A program made the translations under genes and the position numbers. 64,000 nucleotides of DNA from JAXGMQ01 sp040768585 (GTDB lineage: Bacteria; Caldisericota; Caldisericia; JAAYUI01). The stretch spans positions 1,550,001 to 1,614,000 of the forward strand of contig JAXGMQ010000001.1 of assembly GCA_040768585.1 (NCBI GenBank), in the 5' to 3' direction. Shown here one piece after another: positions 7,456 to 14,993 of this stretch; within the stretch, counting starts at the first letter, position 1; each line of letters begins with the position of its first letter. The notes beneath the pieces were generated by a model. The model ran no database searches, was not told where the DNA came from, and saw nothing but the letters and a program-made list of their open reading frames with translations.

Positions 7456-8352
7456 CTATGCAGCTCCTTCCTTTTTCCTCCTACCAATGGAAGTAAGCCA
7501 GACCCCAAAGATAACAAGCATCGCTCCCAAGTAGACGTATACCCCTACTACCTCGCCGTAGAACAAATACATCAGAATCGATGCTCCCACTGGCTCAAAC
7601 AATACGGCTGTTGCAGATGTTGTAGCAGAGAGCCTTGCAATGGCCAGGTTTAGACCGGCATGCCCCATTGTTTGGGACAGTATCCCCATCGAAAGAACCG
7701 CTATCCACGCTGTGGTGTCGTGTCCAGTGAGTGGCTGCCCAACAAATGGTGATGCCACAAGGATTGCCAGCGCTGAGACCGGGAAGATGACAGAGACTAC
7801 CTGCCAACTCGTCATCTCTCTTTGAGCGTTTCGAGAGAGTAGCATGTAGTATGCAGCAAACATCGCAGCAATCAGAGAAAAGGTTGAGCCCAACCAGGTC
7901 GATTGACCTCCCCCACCGCCAGTTAGCGCAACAACTGTTGCCCCGGCCATAGCAATTACAACACCAAACAAGACCATTTTTGTCGTCTTAATTTTGAAAA
8001 ACAAGGTATCCATAAGCACTACCCAGACAGGGGTTGTGGTTACAAGCACGACAGACACTGTGGCGCTGACTCTCTCAAACGAGGCAAACCAGGTGATGAA
8101 GTGGAGTGCCATGAAGATTCCAGCAATAATTGCTAAAAGCCAACTTTTTCTCGATGCCTTTATCTCCCAGGGTTTGCCGATGGGGATGACAATAACAGCT
8201 CCGAGGAGTATCCGCCAGAAGGCTGTTGCAAAGATGGATGCCCCATGATTGAGAGCCGTTTTAATGAGAGGCACAGCAAACGAGATACCCAGGATAGCAG
8301 CCGCGAGAATCAGATAGTCTCTTATTTGTGGTTTGGTTTGAGGGGTGTTCAT
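7456..8352 (-). CDS. EamA/DMT-family transporter
   Basis: A 298-residue protein with about ten predicted transmembrane helices in two EamA repeats. The first repeat begins RDYLILAAAILGISFAVPLIK and includes AFWRILLGAVIVIP. The second starts near residue 155 (GSTFSLIAAMFAAYYMLLSR) and ends LFEPVGASILMYLFYGEVVG-like, a typical EamA signature. DMT proteins export metabolites or amino acids; the substrate cannot be predicted. The C-terminus is basic (GRRKKEGAA). It is transcribed alone, with palindromic repeats on both sides and no strong ribosome-binding site. Confidence 0.88.
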   Translation of the reverse strand: MNTPQTKPQIRDYLILAAAILGISFAVPLIKTALNHGASIFATAFWRILLGAVIVIPIGKPWEIKASRKSWLLAIIAGIFMALHFITWFASFERVSATVSVVLVTTTPVWVVLMDTLFFKIKTTKMVLFGVVIAMAGATVVALTGGGGGQSTWLGSTFSLIAAMFAAYYMLLSRNAQREMTSWQVVSVIFPVSALAILVASPFVGQPLTGHDTTAWIAVLSMGILSQTMGHAGLNLAIARLSATTSATAVLFEPVGASILMYLFYGEVVGVYVYLGAMLVIFGVWLTSIGRRKKEGAA

Positions 8353-8723
8353 GTGTGGAGAAGAGGTTATTTGCTTTTGATGTGCAAATCAACGTGTAAC
8401 TTAGTTTGATTTGTCAAATGATTGGATATGAATCAATCTTTTTGAAAATCTTGAATAGTATTCCTTTTACCCTTTTTTGTTTCCATAGAATAATAAATAA
8501 GTACTCATGTTTCCTTCTGTTTTTCACTTAGAGTGTTTTTTTAGGCGTAAGACTATGCATGATTTGAGTTTGATATGGGTTTGTGATGTATTCCCCTCTC
8601 CCTTACAGTAAGGGAGAGGGGAAGGGGTGAGGGTTTTGAACTAATGTGATTCTAGTTTGAGGAATACAAATATACACAGCTTTTTGGTAGAACTCGTCTT
8701 TAAGTTGTGTGTAGTAAAGAGCT
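8353..8723. other. Gene-free stretch between nth and the EamA gene
   Basis: AT-rich, with one palindromic repeat (8592-8633). No supportable gene. Confidence 0.5.
8592..8633. repeat. Single palindromic repeat unit
   Basis: CCCCTCTCCCTTAC / GTAAGGGAGAGGGG forms a near-perfect 14-bp stem, followed by AAGGGGTGAGGG. It matches the mirrored (right-hand) unit of the composite repeats at 1041-1173 and 7017-7197. No left-hand partner is visible. Confidence 0.75.
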
Positions 8724-9368
8724 TTATTTCCCCAGCGCTTCTTTTCCTGTTTTGCAGAATTTTGAGATTGGGCAAACCTCGCAATTTGGCTTGGTTGGTT
8801 TGCAGATGTTTTGTCCAAGTCTCACGAGTGGCTCGTTAGTGACAATCCAGAGATCTTTCGGGATGAGCTTCATCAACGCCGTCTCTGTCTGGTCTGGAGT
8901 TTTGGTTTCCACCCAACCTGCCCTGTTGCTGATGCGGTGAACATGCGTGTCAACGCAGATTGCGGGGATGTGAAATCCAAGTGAGAGGACAAGATTGGCA
9001 ATCTTCCTGCCAACCCCCTTCAGGCTGACGAGGTTGTCGATGTCGTCTGGCACCCTCCCGCCAAACCTTGTGATTAGCTCGTTTGCGAGCTCAACGAGTC
9101 TTTGCCCCTTGGTCTTGTAAAATCCCGCGGGGTAGATGGTTTTGCCGACTTCCTCTGGGTCAGCTTTTGCAAGCTCAGATATTGTTGCCCATTTCTCAAA
9201 GAGCCTTGTTGTCGCCGGATACGTGACCTCGTCAGTTGTTCTGGCTGAGATTATGCCAGAGACGAGGATTCTCCAGGGATCACGCTTGTTGTGTCTTTGA
9301 AACTCAAATCCGTCCCAGTGCTTGGAGAGTTCAATTATGGCTTTGTGGGCGTCAGTTTTTGCTGGCAT
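8724..9368 (-). CDS. nth: Endonuclease III (DNA base-excision repair glycosylase/AP lyase)
   Basis: A 214-residue protein, the normal length for Nth. The helix-hairpin-helix LKGVGRKIANLVLS carries the catalytic Lys. The following VDTHVHRISNRAGW contains the catalytic Asp (VDTHV). The C-terminal iron-sulfur loop is complete: CKPTKPNCEVCPISKFC gives C-x6-C-x2-C-x5-C. It removes oxidised pyrimidines and cleaves at abasic sites. Its start lies 17 nt inside the 3' end of selA, so the two are probably co-transcribed. Confidence 0.95.
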   Translation of the reverse strand: MPAKTDAHKAIIELSKHWDGFEFQRHNKRDPWRILVSGIISARTTDEVTYPATTRLFEKWATISELAKADPEEVGKTIYPAGFYKTKGQRLVELANELITRFGGRVPDDIDNLVSLKGVGRKIANLVLSLGFHIPAICVDTHVHRISNRAGWVETKTPDQTETALMKLIPKDLWIVTNEPLVRLGQNICKPTKPNCEVCPISKFCKTGKEALGK

Positions 9369-10731
9369 ATTCTACTGATTCTGAAATTACTTCATCATCT
9401 TTTGGGAAAATAGTCCTTACATCGAGTGCAACTTTGTCGTCAATAATTCTTGCAACAACCGGGGTTGGTGCCTCTCTGAGTTTGTCCATGAGAGTTTGAG
9501 CTGATGTTTTGGGTGTTAGCTCAACTGCCCACGACTCAAAGTTGATGTCAGGAAGTGAACCACCACCCATGTGTCCAATCACGCTTATGACTCTTGGTTC
9601 AAGCTCAGGGGATTTTTTGGAAATCAAAGCATGTAGATTCTCTGCATGTTCTTTCAGCTCAAGAATTGGGATTGAGATCATCCTCATAACAGGGTTTCTC
9701 TTTATCACCTCAGAGTCTGGCAAAAGCCAGAGTCTGAGAGTTTCTTCAATCATGCACATGTGAGCTTTTGAGAGCCTGAGACTTCTCATCATTGGGAACT
9801 TGCCGACCTTGCCAACTATGGCTTCTCTACCAACTATAAACCCGGCTTGTGTGCCGCCTAGGAGCTTGTCGCCACTGAACATAACAGCATCGGCTCCGGC
9901 CTCAAGCGCTTCTCTGCAGCTTGGCTCCTCTTTGAAATACAGGTGGTCGATTGGTTTGAGCAGCCCTGAGCCAATGTCGTGGGCGTAGATGATGTTGTGT
10001 TTTTTTGCAAGTGCTGCCAGCTCTTCGTCGGTGGGGGAGGTTGTGAACCCTCTGATTTTGTAGTTAGAGGGGTGAACCTTCAAAATGATTGCTGTGTTCT
10101 CAGTTATCGCACTCTCGTAGTCCCTCAGGTGAGTGCGGTTTGTTGTGCCAACCTCAACAAGTTTTGCTCCCGATGCCTTCATGACATCTGGAATTCTGAA
10201 TGATCCTCCAAGCTCGATAAGCTCTCCTCTTGAGACAAGCACCTCTTTGCCCTCGGCGTGAACCTTAAGAAACAGCAACAGTCCGGCTGCGTTGTTGTTG
10301 ACCAATACACCTGTTTCAGCGCCGGTTACCAACTTGATGAGCTCTTTTGCGTGAGACCCTCTTTTGCCTCTTTTGCCTGTTGCAAGGTCAAACTCAAGGT
10401 TGCTGTAGTTTTCGAGAACTGTATTCAAATATGGGTTGTGCGCCATTGGGGCTCTGCCAAGGTTTGTGTGCAGCACAATGCCAGTTGCGTTGATGAGTGG
10501 TTTAAGTGATCTATTCTCAAGGATTGAGAGTTTCTTGTTAAGTCTCTCTTCAAGACTCTGTTTGATGTTTTCTTTTATGATTCCTTTGCCAATATCTGCT
10601 CTGAGTTCGTCGATGGCGGTTTTGACAAGTTTATTTACAATCTCTGGGTTGAACTGAATATATTTTTTGTGGAAGTCTGGGTCGTCAATGATTGCTGACA
10701 CCTGGGGTATCTCTTTGAACAACTCGTTCAT
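9352..10731 (-). CDS. selA: L-seryl-tRNA(Sec) selenium transferase SelA
   Basis: A 459-residue PLP enzyme that converts Ser-tRNA(Sec) to Sec-tRNA(Sec) using selenophosphate. The N-terminal domain (LFKEIPQVSAII...) precedes LINATGIVLHTNLGRAP and the PLP-lysine motif FSGDKLLGGTQAGFIVG, both diagnostic of SelA. The ATG at 10731 is preferred over the GTG at 10740 because AAGGAG lies 8 nt upstream of it and overlaps the GTG. selB, selD and tRNA-Sec are not in this window, and no in-frame-TGA selenoprotein was recognised here. It overlaps nth by 17 nt. Confidence 0.95.
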   Translation of the reverse strand: MNELFKEIPQVSAIIDDPDFHKKYIQFNPEIVNKLVKTAIDELRADIGKGIIKENIKQSLEERLNKKLSILENRSLKPLINATGIVLHTNLGRAPMAHNPYLNTVLENYSNLEFDLATGKRGKRGSHAKELIKLVTGAETGVLVNNNAAGLLLFLKVHAEGKEVLVSRGELIELGGSFRIPDVMKASGAKLVEVGTTNRTHLRDYESAITENTAIILKVHPSNYKIRGFTTSPTDEELAALAKKHNIIYAHDIGSGLLKPIDHLYFKEEPSCREALEAGADAVMFSGDKLLGGTQAGFIVGREAIVGKVGKFPMMRSLRLSKAHMCMIEETLRLWLLPDSEVIKRNPVMRMISIPILELKEHAENLHALISKKSPELEPRVISVIGHMGGGSLPDINFESWAVELTPKTSAQTLMDKLREAPTPVVARIIDDKVALDVRTIFPKDDEVISESVEYASKN

Positions 10732-10837
10732 GGTGATCACTCCTTATTGCTAACCTTTTACTATAGAACCTTGAACATCAATTGTAGTGTCTGGTTCCCC
10801 ATCAGGCAACACAAGCGCATGACCTCTGTCGCCTAGT

Positions 10838-12745
10838 TCAGAAGGCTTTTGTATTTGTTTGTGTAAAGAGTATACAACCCGTCTCAATGAGATTGGATGT
10901 TTTGGATACGAGCCTTGTTATGAACCGTATTGGTTTGGTTTCGTCATATGACCTTGAGGAGAGATTCATAGTGATTATTTGTCCAGGGCTTATTTTGCCA
11001 ATACCCACCACATAATGATTTCCCTGACGTATAATATTCCTGGAACAATTTGTAATGTCAGTGACATCCGGACTCCAAAGAACTAAGGACACATCGGTAA
11101 GGTGAGTGTGCTCTGTGTTTTGAATTCGAATGTTGTAATCCTGGACTTCCCCTCTTTTTCTCAAACCAATCGAACTGATTTCAATTCTTGGCGCAGGCAG
11201 GCAGGCTGTTCCTTTGGCGATATTGATGTCATCGGATGTAATTTGAATCCTTGCCTTTGGATTGTGTTTCTGATTTTCGGATTGACCAGTTTGACAGGTG
11301 CCAAGCTTTAGCTGATAGACTTTCCTCTCTTTTGACTTGAGGGTGCCAATAACAATCAGCATCGATTTATCGTTGGTTGATGATTCGGTCGAGAACGTGT
11401 ATCCGTCGTCAAGTTGAATCTGACAGTTGATGTTTTCAAGGTCAAGAGGCCCGTTGTTTTCAATCTCAAGATTCAGGGTGCAGTCACCTTCACTTGTTTT
11501 GTCGTGGTGAACAAAGAAGAATTCGGTTTCAATCGGTTTTTTGTTTGCACCTCTGAAGGCATATGCGTCCTTGTAATCGACCCTGCCGTCAAAGTTGATG
11601 TCAGCGAGAGGGTTCCAATCCATTGGGCCTGCTGTGCCATCCTTGCCAAACCCGGTCTGACCCATTTTCTGGTTTAAAATTTCCCAGTCTAGGTCATCAA
11701 CCCTACCGTCCATATTCAAATCTGAGTTGAGGGCTGGCTCAAGAGACCTTGCCAGATGAGCAACTGTTGCTTTTATGATATCAGGAAAGGTTGGGATGAC
11801 CAGCTTGCTCCAATCGAGAACCTTTGCGAAGAAGTGGTCACGGGCGCGCGGTCTGATGAATCCACCTGCGTTGCCGGATTCATACAGAGCTTTTGCAAAA
11901 GTGTCAGCTTGAGAAATATCAACAATGTCGTCCATATCGCTGTGCATGATGAGGATTGGCGGGTCATCAGGGGTTGCGTGGAATGTTGGCGACATGTCAC
12001 GAGCCTTTTCAGGGCAGCCAGTCAGAGGATCGCACCCAAGCACGATTGTCAGGTTCTGGTGAGGGGTGTTGAGTTGCTCCTCTTTCACCTTTTCCCAGAT
12101 ATGAGAGAGGTCGACAACGCCCGCCCAGTCAACAACGGCAAGAGGACGGAATGGTATGTTTTTCTCATAGTCAACACCGTCACCGAAGCTCTCATCCATT
12201 GTTCCAAGACAGCTGACCAGGTGTCCGCCTGCTGAAAAACCCCAAACGGCAATTCTTCCTGGGTCTATGCCAAACCTTTTGTGATTGGACTTGAGGAACC
12301 TTATTGCTGTGATGGCGTCATATATCTGTCCTGGCAATCTCGTTCCAGGTGCAAACCGGTACTCCACCGATGCTACGGCAAAACCCAGCTGGTAGAGCAT
12401 TCTTCTTGTGTATCTGTCCTCCCACTTCTCTGACTTGCTCCCTCGCATCCACCATCCGCCATGGAAAAACACCGCCAGAGGGAGAATTTGCCCGTCGCAA
12501 ACCATGGGGCGTGCAAAATCAAGCAGGAGCGCCTGACCACCAGCTTGTCCATATTCGATGTCAAACTCCTCAGCAAGCTCTGGAGTAACATCCATCCTTG
12601 GGGGAAGTGGGCCAGGAACGATTCTAGAGCCAAGATGGTAAATCTCATTTTGAGGTGTGACCTCTGAGGCTTTCACAGAATATGGTATAAGTGCGCTTGA
12701 AAGTAATATTGCTGCGATAATAAATTTTATGAAAGCTTTTCCCAT
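10838..12745 (-). CDS. Secreted alpha/beta-hydrolase esterase with dockerin domain
   Basis: A 635-residue exported protein. Signal peptide residues 1-26 (KFIIAAILLSSALIPYSVKA). The alpha/beta-hydrolase domain (about 65-330) has the HGG oxyanion motif in VFFHGGWWMRG, the nucleophile elbow GFSAGG, and likely acid and base residues in HSDMDDIVD and RDHFFAK; this is the BD-FAE/esterase-lipase type. A dockerin-like pair of calcium-binding loops follows (about 345-405): DLNMDGRVDDLDWEIL and DINFDGRVDYKDAYAF. The last ~220 residues look like Ig-type or CARDB-like beta domains (ENNGPLDLENINCQIQL). Probably cuts ester bonds outside the cell. The dockerin suggests docking to a cohesin such as that encoded at 30823-33072. 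Confidence 0.85.
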   Translation of the reverse strand: MGKAFIKFIIAAILLSSALIPYSVKASEVTPQNEIYHLGSRIVPGPLPPRMDVTPELAEEFDIEYGQAGGQALLLDFARPMVCDGQILPLAVFFHGGWWMRGSKSEKWEDRYTRRMLYQLGFAVASVEYRFAPGTRLPGQIYDAITAIRFLKSNHKRFGIDPGRIAVWGFSAGGHLVSCLGTMDESFGDGVDYEKNIPFRPLAVVDWAGVVDLSHIWEKVKEEQLNTPHQNLTIVLGCDPLTGCPEKARDMSPTFHATPDDPPILIMHSDMDDIVDISQADTFAKALYESGNAGGFIRPRARDHFFAKVLDWSKLVIPTFPDIIKATVAHLARSLEPALNSDLNMDGRVDDLDWEILNQKMGQTGFGKDGTAGPMDWNPLADINFDGRVDYKDAYAFRGANKKPIETEFFFVHHDKTSEGDCTLNLEIENNGPLDLENINCQIQLDDGYTFSTESSTNDKSMLIVIGTLKSKERKVYQLKLGTCQTGQSENQKHNPKARIQITSDDINIAKGTACLPAPRIEISSIGLRKRGEVQDYNIRIQNTEHTHLTDVSLVLWSPDVTDITNCSRNIIRQGNHYVVGIGKISPGQIITMNLSSRSYDETKPIRFITRLVSKTSNLIETGCILFTQTNTKAF

Positions 12746-12953
12746 CAGGTGTATGAGGATAGACTCATAAAACTAGACTGTAAATCAAGGACTTGTTGGA
12801 TGTCTGTGTTCTTAGAAAACATGTCTTTAGAGCCTTTTTATTATAAAACACCTCTTGACTTGCCATCTGGATTTTCATCGATTGAAAGGTTTTTAATGAC
12901 TTGTGCGTTTGTTCTTCAACCCGTTCGGTGGTAGATTACCGGCGGGGGTGAAT

Positions 12954-13355
12954 ATGGTTGAGTTGGCTCGAGAGATAGATAAGTTGGCTGTTGCTAATTT
13001 CATCAGATGGGTGTGTAGGATTCTGGGTTCCCTTGCGGGATTGCTCGTGATATTTATTTTTGTTGGGCATCTTTTTACGCCTGATGAACAAACAACCGGA
13101 TATGTTTTTACCATGCGAGATTACCTGATGTTTACAGGTTTGGGTTTGATGGTCGCCGGCATGCTTGTTGGATGGTTCAACGAACTGTGGGCTTTCATCG
13201 TCACAACGGCTGGCTTTCTGCTTTTCAATCTAACCAATCTTGTTTCCTCTGGATTTTTCCCAGTAAATACCTTGCTACTCGTCTTTTTGATAATCGGTTT
13301 TGGTTACCTTGTGGTTTGGCTCATTGAGAGAAAAACAAATGAGGAGAGAGGTTAG
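12954..13355 (+). CDS. Small membrane protein of unknown function, four transmembrane helices
   Basis: A 133-residue protein beginning MVELAREIDKLAVANFIRW. Four hydrophobic segments follow: ILGSLAGLLVIFIFVGHLF, YLMFTGLGLMVAGMLVGWF, LWAFIVTTAGFLLFNLTNLV and LLLVFLIIGFGYLVVWLIE. I do not recognise the family. The ATG at 12954 is chosen because GGGGGTG precedes it by 5 nt; an upstream in-frame ATG (12903) lacks a ribosome-binding site. A terminator follows directly. Confidence 0.7.
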   Translation: MVELAREIDKLAVANFIRWVCRILGSLAGLLVIFIFVGHLFTPDEQTTGYVFTMRDYLMFTGLGLMVAGMLVGWFNELWAFIVTTAGFLLFNLTNLVSSGFFPVNTLLLVFLIIGFGYLVVWLIERKTNEERG

Positions 13356-13361
13356 TAATCG

Positions 13362-13400
13362 ACTCGATTTCCTTTGTTGCTTGATTTAATCGAGTTTTTT
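13362..13400 (+). terminator. Rho-independent terminator
   Basis: Stem ACTCGATT (13362-13369) / AATCGAGT (13388-13395) followed by a run of six T. It lies 7 nt after the stop of the four-helix membrane protein gene. Confidence 0.7.
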
Positions 13401-13828
13401 CACCCCAGTAGTTGTCGGTGTGTAGTAATCCCCGCGCCAGTCTTGAACTAGATTGTATTTGTCAGTCTTCTCCCTGCTCAGTTTTCCCATACGTAAATAC
13501 TACTGTGGATTGAGTCCTTTGTTTACGACAAAATAGTTAAAAGAAAGAAATGTTCTTCCAGTTGACTGTGCAAATTATTTAATGTTTGAAAGACGGTGCA
13601 TGAGAGAATAACAATCATTCTTAGAAAAAAGAAATTCCATTTTGAGCGGGTTCGTTTTTCTGGATTAAAAACAAATCATCCAATAGTGATATACAATTGT
13701 AACTATAGTTATCAACATATGTTTTCCAAATTTACGAGAAGAAACAATGAGAAGCACCGATATACAACCATTCAGAAGATAATTTTTGAATGTGACCAAA
13801 GTAAATAGTGTTATGAAGAAGTAAAAAT
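13401..13828. other. Gene-free AT-rich stretch
   Basis: No supportable gene. A 70-codon frame at 13596-13808 has AT-driven composition, no ribosome-binding site and no recognisable motif, so I do not call it. Confidence 0.5.
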
Positions 13829-13856
13829 TTGACTTTGTGGAGTTGTTAGGAATAAT
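13829..13856 (+). promoter_or_regulatory. Predicted promoter of the paired small membrane proteins
   Basis: TTGACT (13829-13834), a 16-nt spacer and AATAAT (13851-13856), each one mismatch from consensus, 37 nt upstream of the GTG start at 13893. Confidence 0.5.
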
Positions 13857-13892
13857 TCTGAAATCGTAATACATGAAAAGGAGTGTAATGCT

Positions 13893-14237
13893 GTGATAAT
13901 TGTAACAACGTTGATCAGATCCCTCATAATCGTGGTTTGTTTGGCTGGGTCTATTTGTTCGATAAAACTCTACAAAAAGCTTGACAAGTCCGTTTACAAA
14001 ACGATGGCAGCGCTTTTTATTCTTGGATTTGCCATTGTCGCGATTGGGAAAATTATCGCAATAGTTGGGTCGTACTTTACGGCACTTAGTACGCTAGCCT
14101 CAATGCACGAGATAGTAGGAGCTCTGGGACTGGCATTCCTGTTAATTGGACTTATCTCGGTGCTTATTAATGCGGTTGTGACAACCAACAAACTTGATGA
14201 TAAAATTATAAGGAGGATGCTCAATGCCGATGATTAA
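13893..14237 (+). CDS. Small membrane protein, first of a paralogous pair
   Basis: A 114-residue protein with three transmembrane helices (about residues 7-24, 37-60 and 74-95) and a charged C-terminus (TTNKLDDKIIRRMLNADD). The middle segment reads GFAIVAIGKIIAIVG and the last MHEIVGALGLAFLLIGLISVL. The same pattern recurs in the next gene, so the two are probably paralogs. GTG start with AAAAGGAG 9 nt upstream. It overlaps the next gene by 14 nt. Function unknown; the layout resembles small regulator-like membrane proteins seen more often in archaea. Confidence 0.7.
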   Translation: MIIVTTLIRSLIIVVCLAGSICSIKLYKKLDKSVYKTMAALFILGFAIVAIGKIIAIVGSYFTALSTLASMHEIVGALGLAFLLIGLISVLINAVVTTNKLDDKIIRRMLNADD

Positions 14238-14535
14238 TAGAATTCTTATCTTGGTGATTTCCCTTCTCTCGATAATCATCTCGCTTGTGCTTCGAATGCG
14301 AGTAAGAGGGTCTGCTCATGAAAGGATCATAGGACACATCACGATGGGTTTTGTCTTCATTGCAGCCGCTAAATTGGTTGCAGTTGGAACAATGATGTGC
14401 CTGGAGAATGCAATTTTACCAAAGAGTTACTCTTGGATAATGCAAGTATACGAGGTGGTCGGGCTTGTTGGACTTGCGCTCATCGTGATGTCGGTATGGA
14501 TGCTTCTAACAAACAGGATGTCCTTGAAAAAATAG
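14224..14535 (+). CDS. Small membrane protein, second of a paralogous pair
   Basis: A 103-residue protein with three transmembrane helices. GFVFIAAAKLVAVG and YEVVGLVGLALIVMSVWMLL align with matching segments of the upstream protein. Start codons at 14224 and 14230 are both possible; AGGAGG lies 8 nt upstream of the first. It overlaps its partner by 14 nt, so the two are probably made together and may form a hetero-oligomer in the membrane (inference). Function unknown. Confidence 0.7.
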   Translation: MPMINRILILVISLLSIIISLVLRMRVRGSAHERIIGHITMGFVFIAAAKLVAVGTMMCLENAILPKSYSWIMQVYEVVGLVGLALIVMSVWMLLTNRMSLKK

Positions 14536-14604
14536 GGTGAAGCCTAAGGCAAGTTGGGTGTGGAATATTTGTATCCTGTTTGGTTACCTAAACGTCATTG
14601 ATTG

Positions 14605-14648
14605 CTGAGAAATCGACAATGGTAGGCTTGCCTTTGTCGATTTCTCAG
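14605..14648 (+). terminator. Strong hairpin downstream of the membrane-protein pair
   Basis: A perfect 15-bp inverted repeat CTGAGAAATCGACAA (14605-14619) / TTGTCGATTTCTCAG (14634-14648); the loop contains a further AGGC/GCCT pair. No clear T-run follows, so termination is likely but not certain. Confidence 0.5.
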
Positions 14649-14993
14649 AGTTTATATTGCTGTTGCCAGATTTGCTTTAATGGTTGTATTGACGACAGTT
14701 ATTGGGGCTCAGCTTATTTACTGCCCTGAGATGGTTTTTGGCTCGATGAACTGCGTGCAGTTGATGGTTTACATTTCCAAACAACCAATTGCCTGATGCA
14801 CTTGAGAGATTTGCCCAGACAATTGTGTTTCTCGTGCTTTTGAAACAATACCAATTATAACTTGTCTTGCCAACTCAATGAAAATGCTTTGCACACTTAC
14901 ATTCAAACGTTTATTATAAATAAGATTATGTTTTAAAAGCAAAGTTCTTCATAATGTGATTGGTGTTTGTGTATTGTGAGAATGAATTGTTAT
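14649..14993. other. Gene-free stretch before the propeller lipoprotein gene
   Basis: No supportable gene. On the minus strand a frame without a start (...FIELARQVIIGIVSK...) crosses the direct repeat at 14846-14867 and looks like decayed coding sequence. Confidence 0.4.
14846..14867. repeat. Direct repeat, left copy, flanking the 14994-17654 gene
   Basis: A 22-bp sequence identical to 17765-17786. Partial similarity continues about 20 bp to the right (shared ACTCAAT and ATGCT). On the minus strand both copies read RQVIIGI in the same frame, so they may derive from the end of a coding sequence. Confidence 0.7.

Noticed and set aside
9352..9368. Programmed frameshift between selA and nth
   Set aside because: The 17-nt overlap is an ordinary operon overlap; both proteins have normal full length.
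13596..13808. 70-codon open frame
   Set aside because: AT-driven composition, no ribosome-binding site, no recognisable features.
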